From Vibrio aquaticus (lineage in GTDB: Bacteria; Pseudomonadota; Gammaproteobacteria; Enterobacterales; Vibrionaceae), in assembly GCF_003970385.1 (NCBI RefSeq), contig NZ_RXZH01000005.1, positions 1 through 64,000 of the forward strand: DNA of 64,000 bases, given 5' to 3'. Positions 19,066-27,283 of the stretch are shown here, one piece after another (the stretch's first letter is position 1; the number at the start of each line of letters is the position of its first letter). The notes below the pieces were generated by a model. That model had not been told where the DNA came from. It searched no databases and saw only the letters and a list, made by a program, of their open reading frames with translations. Both the position numbers and the translations under genes were made by a program.

Positions 19066-19309
19066 TGTTTATTGTCCTATCTTTTTTTGAGCGATAAGAA
19101 TGATCCAATGACCTCAGTTTAGTCTGTGAATGACGAGTTCACCAAATCGCTATTGACTGTATTAAATTTAAATGGGTTAATTTTGTGGATCAGTATCACC
19201 TTTTTGTTCAAGGTTAATCTTGTCAAGTATCATAAATGAGAATGTATTGATTGTGCGAATGAGCGCGTGAGGGTTTTTATTCAAATCTATGATATGTAAT
19301 TCAAATGCA

Positions 19310-19476
19310 CTAGAAATAGAATAATAGATCTAATTATTTCGTTCTAAATATAGACATATAATATAGGTTGAATGGTGAATATAAGTGTAACGGAGTGGCA
19401 AGAAAGTGCTAGAAATAGACATAATAATCCTAACCACTCCTTTATAAATTCTTCTAAATTATCAATAAGCGTTACA
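19310..19476. promoter_or_regulatory. Repeat-rich regulatory region upstream of the Tad pilus locus
   Basis: Three imperfect direct repeats of CTAGAAATAGACATAATA type lie at 19310-19330, 19344-19367 and 19409-19430. A nested inverted repeat follows: TGTAACG (19386-19392) with CGTTACA (19470-19476), and inside it GGAGTGG (19392-19398) with CCACTCC (19434-19440). The region lies between the AraC gene and flp1. They look like regulator sites or a structured leader. No clear -35/-10 pair was found. The remainder of 19066-19504 is AT-rich with no coding potential. Confidence 0.5.
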
Positions 19477-19504
19477 GCTTAATGAACTTTGGAAGGAGAC
19501 AATC

Positions 19505-19684
19505 ATGAGCAAACTAATTAAAAACATTTCTAAATTTATGAAGGACGAAGAAGGTCTAACAGTCGTTGAATACGTTGTAGGCGCAGGTTTGATTGTTATC
19601 GCACTAGCCGCCGTGTTTGATAACTTAGGTACACTTCTGCAAGGTGAGTTGGCTACAATCTTCGACGAACCAGCAGCAGGTTAA
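19505..19684 (+). CDS. flp: Flp-type (type IVb) major prepilin, Flp1
   Basis: 59-aa prepilin of the Flp/Fap family, the expected main subunit of a Tad pilus. A short basic leader (MSKLIKNISKFMKDEEG) precedes the prepilin-peptidase site EEG/LTVVEY, with the Flp-specific Glu-Tyr pair at mature positions 5-6. The hydrophobic stretch VVGAGLIVIALAAVF follows, then a short acidic tail ending EPAAG. A very strong ribosome site, GGAAGGAG, lies 6 bp upstream. Its small size makes it easy to miss. A perfect 17-bp hairpin follows it, fitting high expression relative to the assembly genes. The second copy, flp2, lies 109 bp downstream. Confidence 0.93.
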   Translation: MSKLIKNISKFMKDEEGLTVVEYVVGAGLIVIALAAVFDNLGTLLQGELATIFDEPAAG

Positions 19685-19734
19685 ATCTGATTTCTCATAG
19701 ATTAAGCAACTTATAGAATTCCTACTATGATTAC

Positions 19735-19775
19735 TTGAGGCTTGTCATGCTAAACCTAAGCATGACAAGCCTCAA
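19735..19775 (+). other. Perfect 17-bp stem-loop between flp1 and flp2
   Basis: TTGAGGCTTGTCATGCT (19735-19751) pairs without mismatch with AGCATGACAAGCCTCAA (19759-19775), loop AAACCTA. The next bases are TTGCTACTGGGGG, with no T run, so it is not a standard terminator. It ends 18 bp before the flp2 ATG and next to its ribosome site. Likely roles are stabilising the flp1 mRNA 3' end, partial termination, or masking flp2 translation. Role inferred. Confidence 0.8.
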
Positions 19776-19793
19776 TTGCTACTGGGGGTTATT

Positions 19794-19961
19794 ATGGCTG
19801 TTTTTTTATCTGTGAGAGCGTTTTTTAAAGATGAGTCTGGGCTAACTGTTGTCGAGTACGTTGTTGGTGCTGGTTTGATGGTCGTAGGGCTTGCTGGGTT
19901 ATTTTTAGCATTTAGTGATACATTAATTGCTGAAATGAATACTATTTTCCAAACAGATTAG
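19794..19961 (+). CDS. Second Flp-type prepilin, Flp2
   Basis: 55-aa prepilin: leader MAVFLSVRAFFKDESG, cleavage site ESG/LTVVEY, then VVGAGLMVVGLAGLFLAF and a polar tail. The core LTVVEYVVGAGL is identical to Flp1, but the mature tail differs, so it is a paralogue and could be a minor or alternative pilin. I chose the ATG at 19794 behind GGGGG; an upstream TTG at 19776 would fall against the hairpin. tadV follows after 24 bp. Confidence 0.88.
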   Translation: MAVFLSVRAFFKDESGLTVVEYVVGAGLMVVGLAGLFLAFSDTLIAEMNTIFQTD

Positions 19962-19985
19962 ATAGTTTGAATAAGGGCCGCCTTT

Positions 19986-20504
19986 ATGAACTATCTTATT
20001 TGGTTCGTCTTATTTATTGTTGCAGTCAGTGATGCGAGAGAGCATCGCATTCCTAATTATTTATTACTCACTATCCTCATCCTTTCTGCTGTAGATAAAA
20101 TTATCTATAGTCCAGATTTATCATTTCTTTTTTACTCATTTCTTACTGGTATTACTTGCTTTATTGCCTCGCTGCTCCTTTACTTTTTAAGAGTCATGGC
20201 GCCTGGGGATGTAAAACTTTTGGGTGTTATTGGCTTTTGGGTTGGAAGCGAGCATATCGTGGGGACGGTTTACTGGATCGGTGTTTCTAGCGTGGTTGTT
20301 GGTCTTTTGTATGGGTTGCTGAGGCTAGCGGATTCTCCAGGACAATTTAAAACTTTAGTCAATAAATACACCATGCTTGCTCAGTTTGGGGCTAGTGGGG
20401 CCAAAACATTACAGACAAAGAAAAAGATGAGTGAACACTATCGTATGCCGTTTGCTCCTGTTGTAGTGATTGGGTTAGCTATGCACTTCTATTTTCTGAA
20501 TTAA
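19986..20504 (+). CDS. tadV: Prepilin peptidase TadV/CpaA
   Basis: Aspartyl prepilin peptidase of family A24, 172 aa, which removes the Flp leader peptides at the inner membrane. It has several hydrophobic helices. The first catalytic Asp is in SDAREHRIPNYLL (residues about 15-27). The second is in the MAPGDVKLLGVIGFWVG motif near 75, a variant of the GxGD motif with Pro in place of Gly. As in other TadV proteins it lacks the N-terminal methylase domain of PilD. Located 24 bp after flp2. Confidence 0.9.
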   Translation: MNYLIWFVLFIVAVSDAREHRIPNYLLLTILILSAVDKIIYSPDLSFLFYSFLTGITCFIASLLLYFLRVMAPGDVKLLGVIGFWVGSEHIVGTVYWIGVSSVVVGLLYGLLRLADSPGQFKTLVNKYTMLAQFGASGAKTLQTKKKMSEHYRMPFAPVVVIGLAMHFYFLN

Positions 20505-20520
20505 TAGCAAAGGGGGCACC

Positions 20521-21867
20521 ATGGTCCAGACGAAGACTGCATCACGTCATAGAACTGAGCTCACGCCCCAAGCAACAGAGCCACCTGTGCCGACCACGTT
20601 TGATGAACTCGGCATACCGAAAGCAGTGGTTGAAAATCTGGTGATTAAGCATATCGCCGCCTACCCTAAATCAGACATTCTGCAACTCACCAAACTCTTG
20701 TGTATCAACAGCCATATGATTGAAGATGTGATTGCTGGGCTTCGATCCAAATCACTAGTGGAAGTATTCCAAGCGGCACCAACGACATTTTCAGTGCAAT
20801 CTACTGGTCATGTTCGATATGGACTGTCTGAGGCCGGCTTACAAGAAGCTGATGTTGCTTTTGCTAAAGATGCGTATTTAGGCCCAGTTCCTGTTTCGCT
20901 CACTCACTATAGCCAAATGGTAGAGGCTCAAGATGTAAGAGCTCAAATGGTGAATCGCGCGGATGTAGAGCACGCGCTCTCTGATGTGTTAGGCGCGCAC
21001 AGAATGGTTGGGGTGCTTGGCCCGGCAATTAACTCTGGCAGAGCACTATTGTTATACGGTAGTGCAGGTTCAGGTAAAACTTTCGTTGCGACTAAAATTC
21101 TTAACTCCCTCAATACGTCGGTCTACATTCCTTATTCTGTATTCGCTATGGGGAACATCATTAAGGTGTTTTCTCCTCAGCATCATAAGAAAGTTCGCAG
21201 TGACGAGATTCAATCCATAACCTTTAAAGAGCACTTTGATCGCCGTTGGGCGCTGTGTGAGCGACCAAGCATTCAGGTGGGGGGGGAGCTCACCATGGAG
21301 ATGCTTGAAGTCAATCACAGCGAACACAACAAAGTGTGGATGGCACCATTACAGATGATGGCGAACAACGGCATTTTCATTATTGATGACTTGGGGCGTC
21401 AGCCAATGCCGGTCGATACTTTGTTGAACCGTTGGATTGTCCCTATGGAGTATTTCTATGACTATCTCAATCTGCCAAATGGTCAACAAATATCCATTCC
21501 ATTTATTCTCACGTTAGCCTTTTCTACGAACTTAGATCCAGAAAAGATCAGTGACCCTGCGTTTTTACGTCGACTAGGTTACAAGATCCAATTTGGGCCT
21601 CTGCTGGAGCAAGAGTATCGACAGCTCTGGGAGATCATTTCAAATTCAAAAAATTTATCCCTGTCGGAAGGGGCTTTCGATACTTTATTTGATTTACACC
21701 GTCAGCATGACGTTGGCTTTTTCCCTTGTCTACCAAAAGACATTGTAGGGATCAGCCGAGATATCATTGTATTTGAAGAAGTTGAGCCTGTTATCTCTCC
21801 TGAAATAGTCAACCGCGCATGGGAAGTATATTTCACCGCTGATGGTAAAGGAGGAGGAGCTCGATGA
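20521..21867 (+). CDS. Tad-locus AAA+ ATPase with N-terminal winged-helix-like domain
   Basis: 448-aa cytoplasmic ATPase whose family I do not recognise by name. Residues about 28-100 look like a winged helix (SDILQLTKLLCINSHMIEDVI then RSKSLVEVF). The P-loop GSAGSGKT is at 180-187, Walker B GIFIIDDLGR near 284-293, a sensor-1-like FSTNLDP near 335, and a possible arginine finger FLRRLGYK near 348. No membrane segment is seen. It is unrelated to the pilus motor TadA and to TadZ. It overlaps rcpC by 4 bases (ATGA), so it is translationally coupled to the pilus genes. It is not one of the canonical Tad proteins. It could be an assembly chaperone or a regulator; function unknown. Confidence 0.8.
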   Translation: MVQTKTASRHRTELTPQATEPPVPTTFDELGIPKAVVENLVIKHIAAYPKSDILQLTKLLCINSHMIEDVIAGLRSKSLVEVFQAAPTTFSVQSTGHVRYGLSEAGLQEADVAFAKDAYLGPVPVSLTHYSQMVEAQDVRAQMVNRADVEHALSDVLGAHRMVGVLGPAINSGRALLLYGSAGSGKTFVATKILNSLNTSVYIPYSVFAMGNIIKVFSPQHHKKVRSDEIQSITFKEHFDRRWALCERPSIQVGGELTMEMLEVNHSEHNKVWMAPLQMMANNGIFIIDDLGRQPMPVDTLLNRWIVPMEYFYDYLNLPNGQQISIPFILTLAFSTNLDPEKISDPAFLRRLGYKIQFGPLLEQEYRQLWEIISNSKNLSLSEGAFDTLFDLHRQHDVGFFPCLPKDIVGISRDIIVFEEVEPVISPEIVNRAWEVYFTADGKGGGAR

Positions 21868-22607
21868 GTCGAAATCAAGTCATATTATTATTGTTGCTTT
21901 CTATTGCCTTCGGTTTAGGTGCCGTATTTTTTGCTAAGCAATGGATGGACAGCCAACTTCAGCCGCAGACTGAAGTTGAAGTGGTTGAACGAGAGCCTGT
22001 CATCATAGCGGCACAAGAAATATTAGCGGGCACAATCATTGAAGAGCAGCATATTTCTAGCAAGTTGCTTGAGAAAGATTGGCGAAATGAGCAGCAATAT
22101 ACGCAGGCAGAAGAGCTGCTTGGGCAGGTGGTCGCTAATACCATCTACCCGGGAGAGATCATTCACCCAGGTCGCCTTTCATCAAGTGGCGAGGGGGCGA
22201 CGTTGGCTTCTTTGATCCCTGAAAATAAGAGAGCAGTAACGATCAGGGTAAATGATGTCATTGGTGTCGCAGGTTTTCTATTACCGGGGAATAAAGTCGA
22301 TATTTTAAGTACGGTTAAATATGGAAAAAACTCCGCCTCAACGTCTACGGTCTTAAAAGAAATCAAGGTGTTGGCCGTCGATCAAACGGCAAGAACGAAA
22401 GAAAATAAACCAGTCATCGTTCGAGCGGTCACTTTGGAGGTCTCGCCAAGAGAGGCAGAAAAATTGCTGTCGGCACAAAGTCGAGGAAGTATCCAATTAA
22501 CTCTACGAAACCCTTATGACGAAGAAAAAGCCGTCAAACGATATGTCGCCCCGAGTGTTACGATTATCAAGGGGACAGAATCTAGCAATATCCGAGTCAA
22601 GGATTGA
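21864..22607 (+). CDS. rcpC: Pilus assembly protein RcpC/CpaB
   Basis: Flp pilus assembly protein of the CpaB/RcpC family, 247 aa. An N-terminal membrane segment (QVILLLLLSIAFGLGAVFFA) is followed by a SAF-type domain (PVIIAAQEILAGTIIEEQHI near 45-65) and a beta-rich region (RAVTIRVNDVIGVAGFLLPGNKVDIL). In other Tad systems it works with the secretin RcpA in the periplasm. Start overlaps the AAA+ gene; rcpA follows after 8 bp. Confidence 0.92.
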   Translation: MSRNQVILLLLLSIAFGLGAVFFAKQWMDSQLQPQTEVEVVEREPVIIAAQEILAGTIIEEQHISSKLLEKDWRNEQQYTQAEELLGQVVANTIYPGEIIHPGRLSSSGEGATLASLIPENKRAVTIRVNDVIGVAGFLLPGNKVDILSTVKYGKNSASTSTVLKEIKVLAVDQTARTKENKPVIVRAVTLEVSPREAEKLLSAQSRGSIQLTLRNPYDEEKAVKRYVAPSVTIIKGTESSNIRVKD

Positions 22608-22615
22608 GGTGAGCT

Positions 22616-24085
22616 ATGAGAAAAATACTATTTGTAATCATCATTTCGCTTTTAAGCAGTGGTACTAGCTTTTCAGCGACACAGTCGGGGAAAATCGTCA
22701 CAGTTCCTCATCATAAATCGACTCACGTCACTTTGGCTGGGAAAGCGAAGAGGGTGTCTCTAGGGGATCCTGATGTACTTGATATTGTTATGCTGAAATC
22801 CGACGAACTCTTTTTGATTGGTAAGAAACTGGGCTCCACCAATTTAATGGCGTGGGATAGCCGGGGTCAGTTAATTGAGTCAATCAATATTGAAGTGACC
22901 CATGATCTTAATAGCTTGAAAGCAAAGCTGTATGAGTTTCTACCAGACGAACAAATTGAAGTGCATAGTGCGCAGAATCGTTTGATATTAAGTGGTCAAA
23001 TTAGCTCGCAATCGGCAATGAATATTGCACTTCGAGTGGCAGAAACATACTCATCGGGTGATGTCGCCGATGTGGGTAACGATTCGCTCAGTAAGCAGGT
23101 GAATGATACTGGCGTGATTAACTTGATGACGATTGGCGGCGCGCAGCAGGTCATGCTTGAAGTGACGGTTGCTGAAGTGCAACGCAGCTTAGTGAGAAAG
23201 TTTGATGCCAATTTCCACTTTTTCCAAACCAGTGGTGGTAACTTCAACTGGGGGGGAACCTCTGCTGGTGGCGTCATTGATGATGTTAATGGGATCATTG
23301 GACCAATCTTCAATGCGCCAGGGGTTGAAAGCACGGGCTTGTTAGGCACTTTTATTGACAGCAATACTTTGTTTACCTTTGCCCTCGATATCGCTAAACA
23401 AAATGGTACGGCGAAGGTGTTAGCAGAGCCTAACTTAACCGCATTAAGTGGCGCTAAAGCCGAGTTTCTAGCGGGTGGTGAGTTCCCCATTCCTGTCCCT
23501 GATGATGATGGTATCACCATCGAGTATAAAGAATATGGTGTGGGCCTGAAATTCATCCCAACGGTGCTTTCAGACAAGAAAATCAATCTCAATTTGGCCG
23601 TGGACGTGAGTGAAATTGCGACATCTACGTCACTGACACTTGCTCCAGGAGGAACAAATGGGACGTATGTCATTCCTCCTATTACTCGCCGCAGTGCCTC
23701 TTCCACACTTGAACTCGCAGACGGGCAAACCATAGGTATTGCTGGGCTGCTGAGTGAAAACGTGCGTGATGTGGTGGAAGAAATGCCTGGGTTCAGTGAT
23801 ATCCCAGTCCTTGGTCAAATGTTTAACAGCCAAGAATATATTTCCGGTGAAACTGAACTCGTGATTCTAGTGACGCCAAGATTGGCCCAGCCGGTAGACC
23901 GCAGAAAAATTACGCTGCCGACGGAATCTTTTGTTGAGCCAAATGATTTTGAATATTACCTATTGGGTCGAGGGGCTTATATTGCTCCACTTAACAATGA
24001 ACAGCCGTCATCAGAAGAAAATATTGGAACATTTGTTGACAACTCTAAAGGTGGCACTGAAGGCACCTTTGGTCACAGTCTTTAA
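22616..24085 (+). CDS. rcpA: Outer-membrane secretin RcpA/CpaC
   Basis: Type II/III secretin-family pilus channel, 489 aa. A signal peptide (ILFVIIISLLSSGTSFSA) is followed by the BON-like/N-domain region (residues 30-150, with KRVSLGDPDVLDIV) and the secretin core from about 165 (GGAQQVMLEVTVAEVQRS) to LVILVTPRLAQPVD near 430. The core includes KVLAEPNLTALSGAKAEFLAGGEFPIPVP. It forms the outer-membrane pore for the Flp pilus. A small lipoprotein gene follows after 9 bp and may encode a pilotin-like partner. Confidence 0.93.
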   Translation: MRKILFVIIISLLSSGTSFSATQSGKIVTVPHHKSTHVTLAGKAKRVSLGDPDVLDIVMLKSDELFLIGKKLGSTNLMAWDSRGQLIESINIEVTHDLNSLKAKLYEFLPDEQIEVHSAQNRLILSGQISSQSAMNIALRVAETYSSGDVADVGNDSLSKQVNDTGVINLMTIGGAQQVMLEVTVAEVQRSLVRKFDANFHFFQTSGGNFNWGGTSAGGVIDDVNGIIGPIFNAPGVESTGLLGTFIDSNTLFTFALDIAKQNGTAKVLAEPNLTALSGAKAEFLAGGEFPIPVPDDDGITIEYKEYGVGLKFIPTVLSDKKINLNLAVDVSEIATSTSLTLAPGGTNGTYVIPPITRRSASSTLELADGQTIGIAGLLSENVRDVVEEMPGFSDIPVLGQMFNSQEYISGETELVILVTPRLAQPVDRRKITLPTESFVEPNDFEYYLLGRGAYIAPLNNEQPSSEENIGTFVDNSKGGTEGTFGHSL

Positions 24086-24094
24086 GGAGGAAGC

Positions 24095-24361
24095 ATGAAT
24101 CAATTAATCAAAGTCATCCCTGTTGGTTTGTTCTGTATTTTCTCTTTGGGCTGTGTAAACAACGCTCCTCAGTTAGGTGGGCATGTCGCAAAACTTAAAA
24201 CGGAACAGGTCTATAACCCGAATGCGTCGATCGATAACCTTGGCTTCGTGCCGTCAGGTAGTGGTGAGCGAATGGAAGGGGCGTATCAAACTTATACGGG
24301 TAAAAAAGATTCCGATCTAAAGGGCACAGACAGTCAGGTGCTGGATTCTTTTGCTGAGTAA
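24095..24361 (+). CDS. Small Tad-locus lipoprotein
   Basis: 88-aa predicted outer-membrane lipoprotein: signal IPVGLFCIFSLGC with lipobox Cys20, then a short soluble region with no domain I recognise. It occupies the place after rcpA where other Tad loci have rcpB/cpaD, but it is much shorter than those proteins. It may assist the secretin, by position only. Followed by a 184-bp gap with no clear promoter or hairpin before tadZ. Confidence 0.75.
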   Translation: MNQLIKVIPVGLFCIFSLGCVNNAPQLGGHVAKLKTEQVYNPNASIDNLGFVPSGSGERMEGAYQTYTGKKDSDLKGTDSQVLDSFAE

Positions 24362-24545
24362 CGTGCGTTCGTATGTTCGTCAATAATTTGATGCGGATGG
24401 CTATTCTTTAGCGGAGATAAGTGGACGAAATTAGAGGATTAATCTGCTCTTTGAAATGGCAAATAGTGAGCGAGTTCCTACACTTAATACTAGATAACAA
24501 CAATAAAACACTTCGCATTAGCAAGGACAGCTAGGAGAAAACAGT

Positions 24546-25769
24546 ATGGGAGAAGCTGTAAAGCTAACACCAAATGGAGATAGCCCTATCAGACTAAAAA
24601 CCAATTTAACGATTTGGGTATTTTACTCATCTGATGCGTTTCATCTTCATATCAGCCATGAACTTTCAAAATGCCAGAGCGTGACTTTTGAAATGATTTC
24701 ATTCCATGGCTTGGTGGTGGCTAATCTCGCCCACTTTTCTCCTCCTGATTTGATCTTTGTTGAGACAGGGCCCAATTGGGCTCAGAAGATTGTTGAGCTT
24801 CAGCAATATGAATCTCCAGAGTCGAATGACACAGCCCATGAAGCGTCTCTCATTGTATTTGGTAATGAAAATGATAATGGCGCGTTGAAAATTGCCTTGC
24901 GTATTGGTGCGGTTGACTTCATCTCTGATAAAGCGGTGATTGATGAACTTATCCCTATGCTGCGCAATTTAGCTGAAGAGAAGGTCGCCAGTAGAAACTT
25001 AGGTGAGATGATCGTGTTCATGAACACTAAGGGCGGCGCAGGTGCTTCGCTAATTGCATTGAACACGGCGATCAAAATAGCCAAAGATCGGCCTGATGAA
25101 GTGCTGTTGGTTGATCTTGATATGCAATTTGGCGTGATAGAAGACTATCTCAATGTACATTGTACGTACGGATTGGCTGATGCGATTGCTAATGTCGCCG
25201 ACCTTGATGAAGTGTCACTAGGCAGTTTGGTCACCAAGCATGAATCGGGCCTGCATTTGATCGGGTTCAAGCGAGAAAACAGCCATGAGAACTTCGAAAA
25301 AATTGCGCACATTAGCAAGCTTATTCCGGTGCTGAGAGAGCGCTACCCTGTTGTGATCATTGATTTATCTCGTGGCTTAGATCGTCAGTTTGGCGGCGTT
25401 ATTTCCCCGGCAACTAACATTTTTCTGATCACGCAACAAAACCTAGTGGCGGTTAAAAATACCACACAGATATTAAAGGTGCTGACGTTTGAGTTTGGCA
25501 TCACCAAAGATCAAGTAGAAGTCGTCGTAAACCGATACGAAAAGCGTCAGTCGATAAAACTAAAAGATATCCAAGATACCGTGGGCAGCATTAAGGTCTA
25601 CACGATTCCAAATGAGTTCAAAATCGCATTAGAAAGCGCCAATTTGGGGCGTCCTTATATCGAAGCGAAAAAGAACAGTTCTATTTCTAAATCGATTAGT
25701 AAGCTCGCTGATTCTCTACAGCCCGAAGTAGAAGAGGAAAAGGGTTGGTTCAAACGGTTATTCTCGTAA
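24546..25769 (+). CDS. tadZ: Tad pilus localisation ATPase-like protein TadZ/CpaE
   Basis: MinD/ParA-like protein, 407 aa, that places the pilus machine at the cell pole in other systems. An atypical receiver-like domain covers residues 20-140. The ParA-type domain starts FMNTKGGAGASLIALNTAI: signature Lys162 is kept but the Walker A lysine (position 167) is Ala, a change known in many TadZ proteins and expected to weaken hydrolysis. VLLVDLDMQFGVIEDYL and VVIIDLSRGLDRQ are further MinD-like motifs. TAGGAGAA gives the ribosome site. tadA follows after 27 bp. Confidence 0.9.
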   Translation: MGEAVKLTPNGDSPIRLKTNLTIWVFYSSDAFHLHISHELSKCQSVTFEMISFHGLVVANLAHFSPPDLIFVETGPNWAQKIVELQQYESPESNDTAHEASLIVFGNENDNGALKIALRIGAVDFISDKAVIDELIPMLRNLAEEKVASRNLGEMIVFMNTKGGAGASLIALNTAIKIAKDRPDEVLLVDLDMQFGVIEDYLNVHCTYGLADAIANVADLDEVSLGSLVTKHESGLHLIGFKRENSHENFEKIAHISKLIPVLRERYPVVIIDLSRGLDRQFGGVISPATNIFLITQQNLVAVKNTTQILKVLTFEFGITKDQVEVVVNRYEKRQSIKLKDIQDTVGSIKVYTIPNEFKIALESANLGRPYIEAKKNSSISKSISKLADSLQPEVEEEKGWFKRLFS

Positions 25770-25796
25770 GCAATCCAGATTGAGAAAGGATTTTTC

Positions 25797-27272
25797 ATGT
25801 TCTTTAAACGGAAAAATATAAGCCCCGATCTACAACAAAAAGTGGCTGATGCCGAAAAGCAGCAAGCACAGGTTTCTGCTGAGCCTGAAAAAGTTGTAGC
25901 GGAAGAGGCGGTTCCTTCCGAAGCTGCGGGCAGTTATCAAGAGCGTAAAAAGCAAGAAGCGAAAGCGAAAGGGCATGCCATTGAAGAGGCAAAAAAACAG
26001 CTTGAGCTTGAGCTCTCCGTGAAGCATTACTATCACCAAAGACTGCTGGAAACATTGGATTTAGGGCTATTGGCTAGTTTAGAAAATGAAAGAGCCAAGA
26101 CCGAACTTCATGATGCGATCATTCAACTCATGGCCGATGACCAAACCCATGCCTTGAGTGCTGAGGGGCGCAAGCGTGTGATCCAACAAATTGAAGATGA
26201 AGTGTTTGGGTTAGGTCCACTGGAGCCACTTCTTAATGATGCCACCGTTTCTGATATTTTGGTCAACGGCCCTAAGCATGTGTTTGTTGAGCGAAGAGGT
26301 AAGCTTGAACTTACCCCCTATACATTCCTTGATGAGCGGCACTTAAGAAATATTCTTGACCGCATTGTGAGCCAAGTAGGTCGCCGGGTGGATGAAGCAT
26401 CACCTATGGTGGATGCCCGGCTTGTTGATGGCTCACGTGTGAATGCAATTATCCCCCCGTTAGCACTGGATGGGTCATCGGTATCCATTCGCCGTTTCGC
26501 AGTAGAAAAGCTCAACATGGATAACCTTCTTAACTTCAATTCGCTCTCACCTGAAATGGCCAAGTTTGTTGAGGCTGCTGTGACCGGAGCGATGAATGTG
26601 CTGATTTCTGGTGGTACGGGTTCAGGTAAAACGACCACTTTGAACATCTTTTCTAACTTTATTCCCTCCGATGACCGCATTGTTACTATCGAAGACTCGG
26701 CAGAGCTGCAGCTCCAACAGCCTCACGTGGTTCGCTTGGAAACTCGTCCAGCTAATTTAGAAGGGAAAGGGGAAATTACTCAGCGTGATTTAGTAAAAAA
26801 CTCCCTGCGTATGCGACCTGATCGGATTGTTCTTGGGGAGGTTCGTGGTGCAGAGGCCGTGGATATGCTAGCGGCAATGAATACCGGTCACGATGGATCA
26901 CTGGCGACCATTCACGCCAACACACCTCGTGATGCCCTTTCAAGGGTCGAGAATATGTTTGCAATGGCGGGCTGGAATATGAGTGCGAAAAACCTTCGCT
27001 CTCAGATTGCTTCTGCTATCCATCTTGTTGTTCAAATGGAACGACAAGAAGATGGTAAACGCCGCATGGTGAGTATTTGTGAGATCAATGGCATGGAAGG
27101 AGAGATCATCACCATGTCGGAAATCTTCAAGTTCCACCGTAAAGGAATGGATGAAGAAGGGAATGTGATGGGGTATTTCACTGCGACGGGTGTGGTTCCT
27201 CAATGTCACGATCACCTGTCAAAAAAAGGGCTTCATCTGCCATTTGAAATTTTTAATGAGTCAATCTCATAA
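25797..27272 (+). CDS. tadA: Pilus assembly/retraction ATPase TadA/CpaF
   Basis: Type II/IV secretion motor ATPase, 491 aa. A charged N-terminal region (Lys/Glu/Ala-rich, about 1-75, coiled-coil-like) precedes the CpaF domain. Walker A SGGTGSGKTT is at 271-280, the Asp box ELQLQQPHVVRLETRP follows, Walker B is RPDRIVLGEVRG, and the His box is GSLATIHANT. In Tad systems this single motor powers extension and retraction. It works with TadB and TadC, whose genes follow. Confidence 0.95.
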   Translation: MFFKRKNISPDLQQKVADAEKQQAQVSAEPEKVVAEEAVPSEAAGSYQERKKQEAKAKGHAIEEAKKQLELELSVKHYYHQRLLETLDLGLLASLENERAKTELHDAIIQLMADDQTHALSAEGRKRVIQQIEDEVFGLGPLEPLLNDATVSDILVNGPKHVFVERRGKLELTPYTFLDERHLRNILDRIVSQVGRRVDEASPMVDARLVDGSRVNAIIPPLALDGSSVSIRRFAVEKLNMDNLLNFNSLSPEMAKFVEAAVTGAMNVLISGGTGSGKTTTLNIFSNFIPSDDRIVTIEDSAELQLQQPHVVRLETRPANLEGKGEITQRDLVKNSLRMRPDRIVLGEVRGAEAVDMLAAMNTGHDGSLATIHANTPRDALSRVENMFAMAGWNMSAKNLRSQIASAIHLVVQMERQEDGKRRMVSICEINGMEGEIITMSEIFKFHRKGMDEEGNVMGYFTATGVVPQCHDHLSKKGLHLPFEIFNESIS

Positions 27273-27283
27273 AGGAGGGGGTT

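Noticed and set aside
19395..19410. Sigma-54-like GTGGCAAGAAAGTGCT upstream of flp1
   Set aside because: The GG and GC elements are 9 and not 10 bp apart, a spacing that sigma-54 does not tolerate well.
22996..23733. A 245-codon open frame on the minus strand within rcpA
   Set aside because: It lies wholly inside a well-supported secretin gene, lacks a ribosome site and has no recognisable motif. It is a codon-bias shadow, as are similar antisense frames in hscA, trmJ, dapD and fusA2.
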